Shown: one piece after another, positions 22,250 through 34,657 of the stretch | Position numbering within the stretch: the first letter of the stretch is position 1 | Layout of the letters: the number at the start of each line of letters is the position of its first letter | Position numbers and translations under genes: made by a program | Notes under the pieces: model-generated | What the model saw: only the letters and a program-made list of their open reading frames with translations | What the model was told of the DNA's origin: nothing | The model's database searches: none | Assembly: GCF_001039355.2 (NCBI RefSeq) | Contig: NW_019775291.1 | Location: forward strand, 6,672-55,777 | DNA length: 49,106 nucleotides | Source of the DNA: Lingula anatina | Taxonomy: Eukaryota; Brachiopoda; Lingulata; Lingulida; Lingulidae | Reading direction: 5' to 3'

Positions 22250-25200
22250 TTATGCCTCTTTGTTGTCATGTCGGTGATGTTTCCTATGACAGGTAAACGT
22301 TGGATGATCTTCCATATTATCTACAGAGACGGGATTTTTTACCCAGTTCAGAAGCTGAGAGGGAGTCACAATCCACACGTCATCTAACTTTAATATCTCT
22401 TGAATGAATCTATCCAAGGCCTTGTAGTTGTATCTCCAAGCAGGATGCAAAAACCAAGCCGCGTGCATGTTAATCCCAAAAGGCGCGCGATTTGGTGAAT
22501 CATAGTGTCTTTTAAAATTACTAAATATATACTCAAAAGATTCTTTAAAGTTTGCTGGCCTACATGTATCCAACATGGCTCCACACAAATGGGAATTCAT
22601 ATAGTATAAGTTCAGCGGAATTTCCCAGACATGCCCCCGTACTCGGTACGGCCAAGACGGCTCAGATTTGGTTGCAGAAGAATCGTACTGGAAGTGTTCA
22701 TTTTCAAGAACATCAATTTGGAGGCGATTGGTGGCTAAAAATGGTGTTCGCATCCCAGCGATCTCTTTAGCAGGGATGCCGGCCTTTGATGCCAGTATAT
22801 CTCGCATCCCGTCTATTTCAAACTTCAAATCCCTGTATGTCGCCAGATTCTTCCACCAAGTAGTCGGGGTACGATGTGTTATTGAATGGTCTGCTATTTC
22901 CCAACCATGATCATAGAACCATTTCACCCGTTGGTAATTTGTGTGGGCATCGGACACAAACAGCGCCCCCGCTATAGGACACCCGTTGCTGTTGGTTCGG
23001 TCTTGTGAAAACAGAGACTTGTAAAATGCAGAGTTCTCGCTATTCACGCCGTCATCGAACGTAAAATAGACAAAAAATGGAGTCCTTTCTCGATGGAGAT
23101 TTCCTGGAATGCCTGTTTGCAACGGTGCCACATTCGGCTTGGATAATTTCCCTGAAAATAGCATTGTTATTAAATACAAATTTAGCAGGATGCATTGAAA
23201 AGATGTGTACGTCATTAAAGTTACACTATATTGGATTTTCATACCAAAGGATGAGTGCGAATAACCATTGGCAAAGTGCCCATCTTCAAAATTTAAAAAT
23301 TATTTGCTATTATAAAGGTTATGCATATATTTGTTGCATGGAAAAATATTATTTGGTTTGAGGNAAAAAACGAACATCTTTTATCCTCAAGTCACTGTAA
23401 GATTCTTCTTTCAATTAGCACTACATATATAAATAAAGCAATCAAAATATTGATCACAAACAATGATTGGCCACATGTTGCCTTACTTTTTTACATGGGC
23501 ACCTTCTGTACCCAATTACAAAATTTCACAGTTGTCACCTTACTGTAACTAAAGATACGTAGCATTGCAATTCAGACCCCCCCTAAAACACACATTTTCA
23601 TGAATATTTGACAAGGTCATTTTGGCATTAATTTTTCATATTTCAAATTCAAAAAAAATAATTTTTTTAGTGGATTATAAAAGTGTAAGACCCCAACTTT
23701 AATTTGGCATCAATTTTTTTCCATTCATTCACAATTTATTTTTCATGTACAAAAGTGGGCACTTTTACCCCCTTATTCGCACTCATCCTTTAGTTATTTA
23801 TGAGAAACAAACCAATTTTGCCTATTCACGAATCGTTGCGCTCCCGTCCCTGCGCTTGAATTCTTTTTTTTTTTCGCCATTTCTAACGAAACCAATAGTT
23901 CTAAAAGAATTATGACATATTAAGATCGCCAACGTCTTTCTGACATAAAAACCATTATAATCAGGATCTTTGATTTGAGAGATTTAATCGTTTTCAGAGC
24001 CTGAATTGAAAAAAGGTAAGTAGGTTTGCAGGATATTTAGAAAAAGATGTGACTTTGAGATTATTTAAAACAAGCATTTAAAACAAGCATACAGAACTTT
24101 ATAAAAAAACCGCTATGAAAAATCAATTCAATAATTCTTATTTTATGTTAAACTATATCTTACCATAAATGACATGTTCCAAGGATTTTGTAGTCGTAGG
24201 TATGTTATGTGGTGTTGCGGTAGTCTTCGGAACTGAAAAAAAAAAGTTAATTTTCTGTAGAAAATTGAAACCATTGACTACAATTTGTTTAAAGAGAGCA
24301 TTTGTTGGATTTTATTATTTCGGAATAGCCAGTTCTTATGTCTTCTTAAAAAAATTACGCGGAGTGAAAATAGTTCACTTGACCTAAACCCATTGAACGA
24401 AAACAGTATTCAAAACATTTATGCTGATTAACCTTGACCTTGATGTGATGTTCGGAAATAATCAAAAATAAGTTTTAGTCATAATTATATTTAATATATA
24501 CGAAAAGCTTTAACTACCTAAACTTGAATGTCTTTCTCCAATCTTCCCAAAGGGACCGTTGCCCAATGATGTTTTGTCACTTTTCAGGACCTTGTTTGTA
24601 ACTGTTCTGCCAACTTTTTCCTTGTTATTCTCGCCTGTTTCTTCCTTTTCTCTCTCTACCCCGAGTCCCTCTTTTCCGTTTGAGGTTCCCGTCACTTCAG
24701 TCGACCCCGTGGTACTGAGAGTCGAATGCGTGGAAGACAGAGTGTGGTGGTGTACATTTTCGCCGTATTTTGTACTTGTCTCAATCCCTGCATCTGGCTG
24801 TTGCGTGGTAGGAGTTGTCAGTTTCGTGGTACTTGAAGCACTGGAAAATCTTCTTGCTGGAGGCAATGTAGTTTTGATATCCATTACTGATATAGTGATT
24901 TCCTTTTTCGTTGCCGGTGCACCATCAGTTAGTTTAGTAGATGGATTTACTTTTCTTTGGGGACTAACATAACTGTTTGTAATTGTTTCTGGAGTCCTTT
25001 CAATATTCTCTGAAGATGACTTGACTGTTGCTCCCATATCTGTCGGCTTTCCTGTCGGAGTTGTTCTTTTAGTGAGAGTAGTTTCTTTGGTTAAATCCGG
25101 CGCAATGGTTTCTGTCCGTCCAGAAGTTGGCAAAGTTTCTTTGCCTGACTCTGGTCCATTTGTTGTAAGTTCAGCTGTTTTCTGACCTAGTCCAGATGAA

Positions 25201-25961
25201 TTTGTTTCGGTAGGCCTTATAGTTGACAAACTTGATGCTTTATCACTTCCTAAGACCTTGTTCCTAACAGTTTTTCTAACTTTTTTCTCGTTCGTCTCTT
25301 CTGTTTCTTCATTAATATTCTCTCCTTCAACACCATTTCCTTCTTTTTCGCTATTGACGGTTTCCAAGGAGTTAGTATTTAAGGTTTTTGCTTTTTCAGT
25401 CGACTTCGTGGAAATGAAAGTTGAAAGCGTGTATTTCTTAGCCAAATCTGGTGCAATTGTTTCTGTCCGTCTAGAACTTGACCAAGTCTCTTTATCTGAC
25501 TCTGGTGGTAGTACATTAGTTGTTGGGTCAGTTGTCAGGATAGTAAAAGTAGTTTTTTCACCTAGTCCAGAAGAATCAGATTTTGCAGACGTCAAACTTG
25601 TGGTTGTTTTCAGCGCATGTTCTACTGTCGAATAATCTGCAGTTGTTCTACGATACGGAACTTTGGATTTTAGAATACACGATATAACGTCGTGTCTTTT
25701 CACACATACCGTTCCGTGAAAGCAAGCCATGCTGATGGGTACAGCAACGCCTGGAACACATATCTGAAACTGTCGTCCAGTAGGGTCCGTGGGATCGCAG
25801 TAAAACTCCACTCCATGGCCACATCGTGAGTGGCCACTTATTTGCCCTCTTGTGCTTCCTTCGTTGGATAAACAAAGGATGGCAAGAATATGAAGAACAA
25901 CAAACCGCCCTGGTGTCATCATTTCGGCACGGACGCTTGGCTCAGCTCTTTGGAGTATCAA
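22250..25961 (-). CDS. Secreted chitin deacetylase-like protein (CBM19-like + mucin linker + CE4)
   Basis: Exons on the minus strand: 25961-24518, 24232-24164, 23151-22250; both introns are phase 1 and the join gives 804 residues. The Met at 25922 (residue 14) is the likelier start, since MMTPGRFVVLHILAILC is a typical signal peptide. Residues 47-95 hold six cysteines (47, 55, 68, 80, 86, 95) with the pattern C-x-x-G...C-x-x-G-T-x-C...I-x-C of CBM19-type chitin-binding modules. Residues about 100-500 are a Thr/Ser-rich, probably O-glycosylated linker with internal repeats. The C-terminal 300 residues form a CE4 polysaccharide deacetylase domain: TFDDG (metal and base Asp537/538), DHSITH (His593, His597), RTPF (Arg639) and a late MHAAW (His734) are all present, so it should be active. 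It would remove acetyl groups from extracellular chitin. The tail is His-rich. Confidence 0.88.
23243..23792. repeat. Inverted repeat in chitin deacetylase intron 2
   Basis: AAAGGATGAGTGCGAATAA at 23245 recurs reverse-complemented at about 23773-23791, with further matching to the GTGCCCA word beyond each copy. A single N (23364) lies between the arms. It may be a mobile-element pair or an assembly join. Confidence 0.55.
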
Positions 25962-27426
25962 TCATTTTTCACTCAGTCACACAAAGATACTACATGCTTA
26001 GATGTTATAGCTCACTATATGTAACCTCTCCATTCTTTTTTGATGTCATACACCGTGTGGTTTTTCAACGAGGTTATTAAGTTGTGGTCATTGTTTGACG
26101 TCGGTAGAATACATGACATTTTGGAGAGATGGCAGTGAATCTAATTAACAAGTCCTAATTTTATGTCGCACCTAACATACATTTTTATTAGTTCTACTGA
26201 TGTTTATTGAACCAGTTTACCTTACACGTTACCTAAACATCACAAAACAGGTGTGGCTTTTGCTTCGATGGCAAGAGTGTATCACTTGAAGGTTTATTAA
26301 ACATCATTAAGCCACATGAAACTAAATATTAAAATAATAGGATGCACTTTAAAAGGATGCCTATGAATTGTGGGTTTGGCATATGCGTAAGTGTGGCAGG
26401 CGAAAATAATTGATGGGATTACATTGGAATAACTCACAGGTGATATTTCTTCGAAGAATTTAATGTGACAAACGTGACAAATGTTTTCACGCAACCTGAT
26501 GGCATATGCTCATGATTATTGTAATCAATTAACATTAAGAAGAATGGATGCACAGTGAATACAGGATAACGTTCAGATTTTTATTGAAGGTTAAATGGAC
26601 CAATTACCTACCCAGGTTTTTTTTTCACAAAAGTTTCTTAGAATATTTCCTTACCTGTGGTCATTTTTCATTCTTTTTCAATAGCTTTTGATATATGTGA
26701 GGGTAGACAATGGGGTTTCAGTCTTGGGAAGGTCTGGTGCACAGACGAAGAGGATATTCAACACGTTTGGGATAATTGCAATTCTTAAAACCAATAACAG
26801 AATAGGAAAAAGAAAGCGTTTCGAGATAGTATTTTTTGTGCTATTGCTCTGCTCTTAAGTCAATTTCAAATAACCAAAGAAAGGTCAAAATCTGAGTGTA
26901 ACTAACATGGGTAAAAGTTCTTTTTTCAAAATGAGTACACACCCAGATGTGAAGAAAAGATTAAGGGGTTAAATGATAAAAAAATCCTTGTTTTTTACCT
27001 CAACTTCAGAAAACTGCTCCCATCGAATTGACCGCAATAATGCATTTAGGTGTGATTTCGTGGACTTTTTTACCACTTCATTACACTGTTTACACGAAAA
27101 TCTGAATATATAAACTTTCCACAATTAAAAACACGTAGTGCTATCGTGAAGGGAAATTAATTGATTATACCGGTGTTCTTGTTTGACTGCTTACTATTTA
27201 AAAGAAATTGTTTGCTAGTATTTTTATGAGAAAACGTATTGAATGATGCAGACGGAGAGAAAAAAGGGTGGAGGTACCTTTTAAATGAGTATAGTTTACA
27301 ACACTACATAAATTACTTTTATTTAAAATTTAATATTGCGCAATAATTGAATCGCCTCAACAGTATTGTGATGCATATTGAATTATACAAAGAATTTACT
27401 TTTGCTTTCAAAAATAGCGTTTGTTG

Positions 27427-27621
27427 AATACAATAAATTAATCCCTTGAATCCTTTTGACATCAAGTCATAATTGCACCTGTGCCTTACACGAATAAAAT
27501 ATATACAGCTTCCTATGAAGTGCATACAATAAATTGTTATCTCTCTTAAATCTATTTGACAGCAAGTCATAATTGCAACTGCGGCGTAGACGAATAAAAT
27601 ATATGCAGCTTTCTATTAAGT
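27427..27621. repeat. Two-copy tandem repeat, period about 101 bp
   Basis: The units share caagtcataattgca and acgaataaaatatat.cagct at 101-bp spacing with roughly 85% identity by eye. No coding meaning seen. Confidence 0.8.
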
Positions 27622-29812
27622 GTTCTTTGCTCCGCCCATACTAAAATGCTATAGCGTGGATAACTTTAATTCATCTAATCATCTCTTATGTTAATATACT
27701 TGATGTATTAGCTACTAAAACATACTTAACAAAACCGTATATAATGAATTTCTTAATTTATGAACGTACTTGTCTTGTATATCCTACAATGCTTGCAAGA
27801 CCTCGACTGCTCTCGTTGATACGATCTTGAACTTTTGAAGGTTTAGCGTCACTCAGGGATCCAAAATTTTGCTTGGGGGGGGGTTAAGGTTTCATTGTTT
27901 TGCATCGCTTAACTCGGCAAATTTAGAGTACACGTACAAGTAGGAGAGGAGGACAGTTTCACTTTAATATATAAGAAACTGGGATATATGTTGGATGTCC
28001 TTCGTTTTATTTGTCATACAGTTCCTTTGTTAATTTATTTACTAATTGAGGGAGAAAAAGGGTACCTGCGAAGCTATGTTAGCCATTCCCCTATCGTACA
28101 TTAATGACCTCTTGAGATTTTTCTGACGAGTTGGCAAGAGATTAGATACACAGGCCCGTAGCTAGCAATTTCAAAAGGGGGGGGGGTGTCTTTTTCTGAA
28201 AGGACACTTTCTTAGAATATTAATGATACAAGTAGCATTGTTTTAACTACGTGTATTTCCTTAAAAAATTACCGCATGATAATTATCATATTAAACATGG
28301 AAATGAAATTACGGCAGACAAACACCGGTCGCTACTAAACCATGTATTACAATTTAAATTTAAAATCTTATCTATGCTGTGGCATTTTATTGAGGTATAT
28401 ATTCTTTAGTGTTTATAATAGACCTCCATTACATGTGTACTATTACCTTCACCATTCATCTCATTTGGAATAAATCCGGTTGCAATTTTGTCATTGCGAG
28501 CGTAATTTGTTTGAAAGGGAGGTCTATTTTCAGGTGTTTTTAATGATTTAGTGTTTAAGTATTTGAAAGAGGTACTGGTCTTTCCGCAATAAAATTAAAA
28601 TGACTAAGATTAAATAATAAAAATTTATTTCTGTATTCAATGACACCTGATGCTCACACTTGTAATATAACCAGAGACAATTTATACGTCTACCAGTTTT
28701 GAAAATCTAACGTACGCCTTATAGAACAGGTAAATACCTGCATTCTCTTGAAGGTTTTCAGTTTTGAAAATTGCAGTCTCTGTGATAGTCAATTGCAATC
28801 GCCTCTACACAAGTTGTAGGATAGTAAAAAAATAATTATTTCCAATAAAGTTTATACATTATTGTTCATGTTCATTTGCATGAGTTTTGAACTTCAAATG
28901 AGATGAGTTCTAGTTTTTTTTTCTGTTTTCAACAGCTATCAATGAAACTATACCTGTCAACATTGACAACCGCCAGAGGCCCCACTCAGACACACACGCA
29001 CGAATACATATAAAAAAGAAACACACACATACAAACAAAAAATGAATACACGCTGTTTTTTAATGACTATACATATTATACTAGTTATATTTTACCTTTA
29101 GACGTGTTAGAACTCAACAACTTTTACTTTCACAACTTTTACCGTTTCGCAAAGTCATTTACAGTAAAGAACCCATAATGCAAAACTAATTTATTGCTTT
29201 GATGTTCACACAGCTACCGAAATTTGGCAAAAGACTTAAAATATTGTGGATAAGCAGGCACGTGGCCAGGGGAGTTTGGGAGAAGGTCCGCTTTCTCATC
29301 TGGGTCAGGTGGCGTTCATTTAAATGTTAACTGAGGAAGTCTACTTGTAAAAGCACTTACAAACAATGCCTGCGGTTTAAATGATCGGTGTATCGGTTTC
29401 TTTTCGGAACAAGTTTCGTCCCAATACGACATTAACATACATAGTGTTCAGGATGTTACTCACACAAAGACCCGACGTGGTTTTGTCTTTGGAATTTCCT
29501 TCTTGAATAGGAACCCTGCTACAGTGTAGAAAGGCTGATCTCCTAAGGTATAAACCCAATTTTATGTCTGAGCAACACGAAATCTGCTAGTGAAGGGTCA
29601 ATGGAACCACCAGGACTGAAAGAGTTTTTTTAAGTCAATAGTCCCAGATATCAAGGCAGACAATCTAAGGAATACATGCTTGTGGGACTACTTTTAAAAT
29701 CTTTTTAACTGTCTTCTAAGCTGTGTCATTTTTATGTATTTCGTTTTATTCCAACTCATTTCAACTTATTTATTTCATTCGTTTTTTCATCCATCTTTTA
29801 AAGGTGGTTATA

Positions 29813-29847
<35 letters not shown>

Positions 29848-29851
29848 ATAT
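29813..29851. repeat. (TAAA)n microsatellite
   Basis: About nine uninterrupted AAAT units. Confidence 0.95.
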
Positions 29852-30763
29852 TTACTGCAATTACTATCCTCCATCAATTAAACCTATCATGTGACTGCAC
29901 ATTTTCGCGAATGAAGTCACCGCACGTCCTAACGAAAGGAAAGAGAGAGAGGAGTCTGATAGATCGGGAGATTTTTAGTCTGAATAGGGCGATCGGGATA
30001 TATGTCCCCAAATCAGGGGGACTCGCGACGAGATCGAGAGAGTTCACAGGTCTGTTCAGAAACTGCAGTACAAAATATTTTGCTGCTAAGGAAAATTGTG
30101 TTAATTTCAGTCAGAGACTGAAACTTAAAAGCTGACGAAATATATGACCCGGACATTCTTGAAATCAACCGAGAGTCAAAGTTCCAGGATACCCCTGTCC
30201 TAGTGTGCAAATGGTAAAGATTCTCGTTTCTCCAAGCCTTTGTTGATTGGCGATCTACATAGTCAGCCCACTGCTTTCACTGGAAAAGATTGAAAAACTA
30301 GTAGAATGTGTATGACAAAGTAAAAGTACATGTATTTTATACCAGTATTATGATTGGGCAATTGCATTAGATTAAAAAAGGTCCATGCAGGGTGGTCAAC
30401 GATATTGTTTTAAAAACAAACGTACATGTGATCTATAAGTATTGCTATGGTGATATTATCACGATCGAATAATATCTATTTCAGTTATCTTAAAACTGAC
30501 ATTGTCTGGTTCTGAATAGATCTGGATCTATTTTAGTAAAAATCGCTGGATAAACTTAAAGCCTAGCTACTCCTAATGGCAGAGGAGGATTTACAATAGA
30601 AAATCTAGGGTAAACTTTGCATATGCGTACTATTAGTCGACAACCCCGCATTTACCCGCGACTAAGTCAAGAAAAATCCATAAAAGGGGTAAGAGAGTAT
30701 CATTAACATTAACAATTGATTGACGCTATAATCGTAGGATAAGTGATTTCAATCAATCACTCA

Positions 30764-30766
<3 letters not shown>

Positions 30767-30812
<46 letters not shown>
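30767..30812. repeat. (GA)n microsatellite
   Basis: Twenty-three uninterrupted GA units. Confidence 0.95.
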
Positions 30813-30816
<4 letters not shown>

Positions 30817-31364
30817 CTTAAAATAGTGCATATAAGAATTTTCACGTTTTTTATATCAGTTTATTAATTGAAAATTCATAAATCAATTTTTTGGACAAAA
30901 CGTAGATTCCATGGGGTACAAGCAATTAAATTTATGACTGATAAAAAAAGATTTTAAATCAAGTATTGAAAAAGTATTTTAGGTTTTTATGTATGTAAAT
31001 TAATTATGAAAAATGCCTAAATATTGAAATTTATAAATGACAGTGCATGAATCTTAGTGTAATTTTTTTGCAATACTACACTGTAAAGTTGGTCTACATG
31101 TAATTGATATAGTTTGACACACACTTATGTAAATTGTTGATATCAAAAATGATTAAATAAATATATCTACAGTTTACAGAAAATTAAAAATGTTAAAAAA
31201 GAAAACATTGCCAATGAGGGACTAACACAAAGAATAATGGAATACTAGAAAAAGTACTTACATGTAGATATGATGTAAAAATAGGTTAGACCTACTAGTA
31301 CTACAAATACCTATTTATTTCTCAAATTATCAAATATATAGGCCTACTTATGTATTACTTATTA

Positions 31365-31370
31365 TTTATT
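31365..31370 (-). terminator. Possible AATAAA signal, palmitoyltransferase gene
   Basis: TTTATT on the plus strand about 410 bases past the stop codon of the minus-strand gene. The region is AT-rich, so a chance match is possible. Confidence 0.3.
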
Positions 31371-31778
31371 TTACTGCCTTAAATACAAAATTTCTTCCAG
31401 CTACTACTATATAGTGTACTTGAATGTAGGTTACTAGGGAAAACTTTTGAAGCTCACATTTGCTGAATGCATATCAATGATTTAATCAGCTTTGCTTATT
31501 CATGTTTAAATCTGAGTCATTGATATGATAGACACCATTCAAAAATGAACTCCCATCTTTCTGAAAATTCAGTGACTAAAATCTATATCCACCAGCTTAT
31601 TTCGTAACTGTTGCTTGTAAAAATTGCACACTGTAATTTCAGCTCCTCACACAACAAATATGGTATTAAGTGCTTTAATCTACATAGATGTAATAATAAT
31701 AATAAATAAATAAGGAAAGCATAGTTTGCAGAGAGATAATTCACACCCGTGTTCATCAGATTATTTAGATTGAATGAC

Positions 31779-32681
31779 TCAATGCACCTTAAGGTTTGGG
31801 TTAATTTCCCAGTGTAAGCCATCCCCTGGAAGACTGGTGGGAAGAGGAATAATGAAATTCAGGATCCAATAAGGTCCAAACACAACACGGATATGCTGTA
31901 AAATATGAGGTGACTTGTAGAATCTGATTCTTTTCCATGCTTCTCCAGTTGTCTGTCCCCGATATACCACAGTGATTTCCCAAAGCAAAAAGAACCCAGC
32001 AACTCCAACAGAACAAATGCTGCAATAAAATAGGAAGAGCAACCAAACAAAGAGCAAATTCACTTCTCCCTGGTAAACTTTCCACGGGGTTATAAATGGG
32101 ATATAATTCACAAATTCTGATCCAATAGGATAGATGCTATTCATGTATAATACATTCAGCACTCCTGCATAAGTTAGTCCAACGACGATATAGAAAAGCA
32201 TAACTATGAAATATCTTTGGTTATGAAAACCTAGACAGTTTCCAGTCACAAAGCAGTGGAGGTCTCGCTTAAGGATGCATGCTCCGCATAGAGAACAGTG
32301 ATTAGCCCTGGGCGGGCTATTCATCTGACATTTAATGCATTTCTTCCACCCAAAACTATTGTAACTGGTGTTCGAAGGTTGAGGTTGCTTTTCTGATATT
32401 TCCTGAGTCACTGTGGATGCATTTTTCTTTGAAGCCAAAATCCAGTTAATTGTGACCTCTGTAAATAACGCCCAGGCAATTATGATACCTTGCATAACTT
32501 GCGATGCATCCAAAATAGCGGGGATGACGATGAAATGGCTTGTCATTAGAACGGTGATATTCATGAACCAGAAGTAGGTCATTCCAGCGTAGTTTGAATA
32601 AGATGGCTTCAACTTAAATCGATCACGATCATGGTAGTGTCTCCTCAATTTATCCTTTAGTGAAATCTCTTCCGCGTTCAT
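31779..32681 (-). CDS. DHHC-type palmitoyltransferase (ZDHHC22/24-like) with DLHC signature
   Basis: An intronless frame of 300 residues. Membrane segments are visible at about 33-56, 62-82, 156-180 and 206-238, with the Cys-rich domain between the second and third, as in protein S-acyltransferases, which attach palmitate to cysteines of membrane proteins. The zinc-binding pattern C115-x2-C118, H128-C129-x2-C132 and TGNC149 is intact, and the TTxE motif is TTGE at 244-247. The signature tetrapeptide reads Asp140-Leu-His-Cys143: the first His of DHHC is Leu (codon CTC instead of CAC), while the acyl-accepting Cys is kept. Known natural variants such as DQHC in ZDHHC13 and DHYC in yeast Akr1 retain activity, so this may be functional. 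The short size and the CFxTGNC context place it closest to ZDHHC22/24. It is divergently arranged with the LRR gene. Confidence 0.9.
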   Translation of the reverse strand: MNAEEISLKDKLRRHYHDRDRFKLKPSYSNYAGMTYFWFMNITVLMTSHFIVIPAILDASQVMQGIIIAWALFTEVTINWILASKKNASTVTQEISEKQPQPSNTSYNSFGWKKCIKCQMNSPPRANHCSLCGACILKRDLHCFVTGNCLGFHNQRYFIVMLFYIVVGLTYAGVLNVLYMNSIYPIGSEFVNYIPFITPWKVYQGEVNLLFVWLLFLFYCSICSVGVAGFFLLWEITVVYRGQTTGEAWKRIRFYKSPHILQHIRVVFGPYWILNFIIPLPTSLPGDGLHWEINPNLKVH

Positions 32682-33547
32682 TGTAAATAATTCAGAAAAT
32701 TGGGAAAAAAGTCACACGAATTACCCGGCCCTCAAGTCAGATTAGCACCTGCTTTGTCGTTACCAATGTAAACAATTTTTATTGAAAGATGGCAGCACGA
32801 ACCACAAACTAAATGTTTCTCTATCTTAGCTATCTATCTATTTATTTATCAATTTATTTGATGAAGTTAGATGTAAAGTCTATGATCTGATAATTGCACC
32901 TTATATGTGAAGGTGTTTATCAATAAAGAATTCAATTGTTTATTCCGCTTTCAGCGCCATCTACAGAGTAAGTTGCTAGCAGAGTGTAAACTGTTACAAG
33001 AAGTATGACTCGGGATGACAGTTAAATCGATGTGTAATTAACAACGTGAAATAGCCTGATATTATTATTATTATGAAAACCAACGTGCTTTGAGGAGAGA
33101 AAGGGGTGTATACTGCACGTAACGTGAACAATAAGGTACTGATTTTCTCCCCAAGACCTTGTTTCGTTCAAGTCCGCCTTTGTCTGGTCCGATTACAAAG
33201 CGTTAGGCGCTTTTAGTGGGCGCTCCTAAACACGTTTTTAAAGACGAAGACTACACCACTGCAATTGAGAATGAAGCTGTGCTTCTTCTTTGAGATGACT
33301 GCAACAAGTAGGATCAGAGGATTGATCACAAGCCGTTTAAACAGTCTTATGTTTTCAGAATTTTATTATCTGCCTTACCCCGCAGTAACCGACAGTTTAC
33401 TGAGTATAGGCCTATAAGCCCAAATTTTAGCCGAACAGACCTATGTAAGCACATACAGGAGGTTCTTTCCAAGGCCCTAGGTGTCATGACCTGTCAGTGT
33501 CAATGCTTCTGCCACAAGAGCCCCATGATTAGCTGCTGCTTTTTAAC
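32682..33547. other. Divergent intergenic region
   Basis: 866 bases between the starts of the minus-strand palmitoyltransferase and the plus-strand LRR gene; any shared or separate promoters must lie here. AAGATGGCAGC at about 32788 resembles a YY1 core. A TTA/ATT repeat lies near 33060. Confidence 0.4.
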
Positions 33548-34366
33548 ATGGAAAGGAATTATATGACGTACAGGCTCGATAAAAGCAAATCCAAACTGGA
33601 GCTAATTGTCCATTCCAAAGTGAAACAAGCACAAGGAACGAAATGTGTATCTCTTAACAGAATTAAACTTCATCATATCCCTCATGAAATTTATCTGAAA
33701 ATTCCTTATATTCAGCATCTTTACGTCAGTGAATGTGGACTGGAAGGCCCTGTCCCTATTCAACTATCTCATTTACACTTTTTGATGACGCTTGATTTAT
33801 CCTGGAATAAATTTACTAAGATACCAGAAGTGGTATTCAAGTTTTTACCCAACCTGATAACCCTAGATGTGAGTAGCAACAAGTTGATAGAACTGCCAGG
33901 GACTGTGCAATATTTGACTCAACTGGAAGAACTGAATATCTCTAAGAACAGGATACTCAAGATACCGGTTGCTGTTGGATTTCTTAGAAATTTGAAAACA
34001 CTAGATGCATCTTGTAATGTAATTCGAGAAATACATCCAAGCGTGTTTTCTGGGAGATTCCAAGAAAACCTTCAGGTGCTGCGACTAGGAGGAAATCTTC
34101 TCTCCGTTATTCCCAGAGAAATAGGACTTTTATCTGGCCTTCTGGAACTAGATATTAAAGATAATAATCTGACTTATTTACCAACTACTGTCCGTTCTTT
34201 ATTAAAACTGGAAATTCTGCATTTTTCCGGAAACGAGTGGAAAAATCGGGGTGGGCTTGGAAGAGGAAAAATAAGAAGAAGCGAAGCCGATTTGGGGATT
34301 CAGACCTTGCAGTCGAGCTACGGTGTAAACGCACTGGAACAGCTGTATAAACTGACACATTTGTAG
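33548..34366 (+). CDS. Intracellular leucine-rich repeat protein
   Basis: A single-exon frame of 272 residues with no signal peptide or membrane segment. From about residue 33 to 232 there are eight or so repeats of the LxxLxxLdlSxNxLxxlP type (for example LDLSWNKFTKIP at 82 and LDVSSNKLIELP at 106), the class found in Ras-suppressor, Shoc2 and Scribble-like intracellular proteins, where the curved solenoid binds protein partners. The C-terminal 40 residues are basic then helical and carry no domain I recognise. Orthology is unclear; small LRRC proteins have this layout. Met6 is an alternative start. AATAAA lies at 34658, about 290 bases past the stop. Confidence 0.85.
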   Translation: MERNYMTYRLDKSKSKLELIVHSKVKQAQGTKCVSLNRIKLHHIPHEIYLKIPYIQHLYVSECGLEGPVPIQLSHLHFLMTLDLSWNKFTKIPEVVFKFLPNLITLDVSSNKLIELPGTVQYLTQLEELNISKNRILKIPVAVGFLRNLKTLDASCNVIREIHPSVFSGRFQENLQVLRLGGNLLSVIPREIGLLSGLLELDIKDNNLTYLPTTVRSLLKLEILHFSGNEWKNRGGLGRGKIRRSEADLGIQTLQSSYGVNALEQLYKLTHL

Positions 34367-34657
34367 TTATACCTCCTATGAAAAAAATTAGACCGTCTCT
34401 TTGAACTAATGTCAGCTATTTAAAAAGTTAAATGTTAAATATAAATATGTGAGCCGGTTAACGTGCTTTTATATGCATTTTATCTAATATAACCTGTATC
34501 TATGTATGCTTGCTATTCATTCCATCGTTATCAGCGCGCGTTGTTGATTTACTCGACTGCGTCTTAAATGCGCCAGCATATCTCTGAATGTTATAAAGTG
34601 AAAAACAATTTTGTGACATTGTTAACCAGTATAATTCATTGGAAATGTATTTGTTTC

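Larger units (their letters stand above)
25962..31364. other. Intergenic region
   Basis: About 5.4 kb with no supported gene on either strand; open frames here are short, lack splice context and match nothing I recognise. It contains a 101-bp tandem repeat (27427-27621), G-run-bearing transposon-like fragments near 27875, 28150-28185 and 29255-29280, and simple repeats. Confidence 0.5.

Noticed and set aside
22250-23242. Deacetylase exon as an independent 330-residue gene starting at 23242
   Set aside because: Bases above 23151 are intron: a ttttcag acceptor at 23152 and matching phase-1 junctions link it to the exons at 24164 and 24518.
24559-25635. Plus-strand frames of 125-137 codons opposite the deacetylase exon
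   Set aside because: Antisense shadows of the Thr/Ser/Lys-rich linker; low-complexity Val/Ser/Phe composition and no splice or start context.
32821-33180. Possible tRNA or snoRNA in the divergent intergenic region (gttcaagtcc near 33166, TGATCTGA near 32884)
   Set aside because: No cloverleaf can be formed around the B-box-like word, and no C box or closing stem fits the CTGA.
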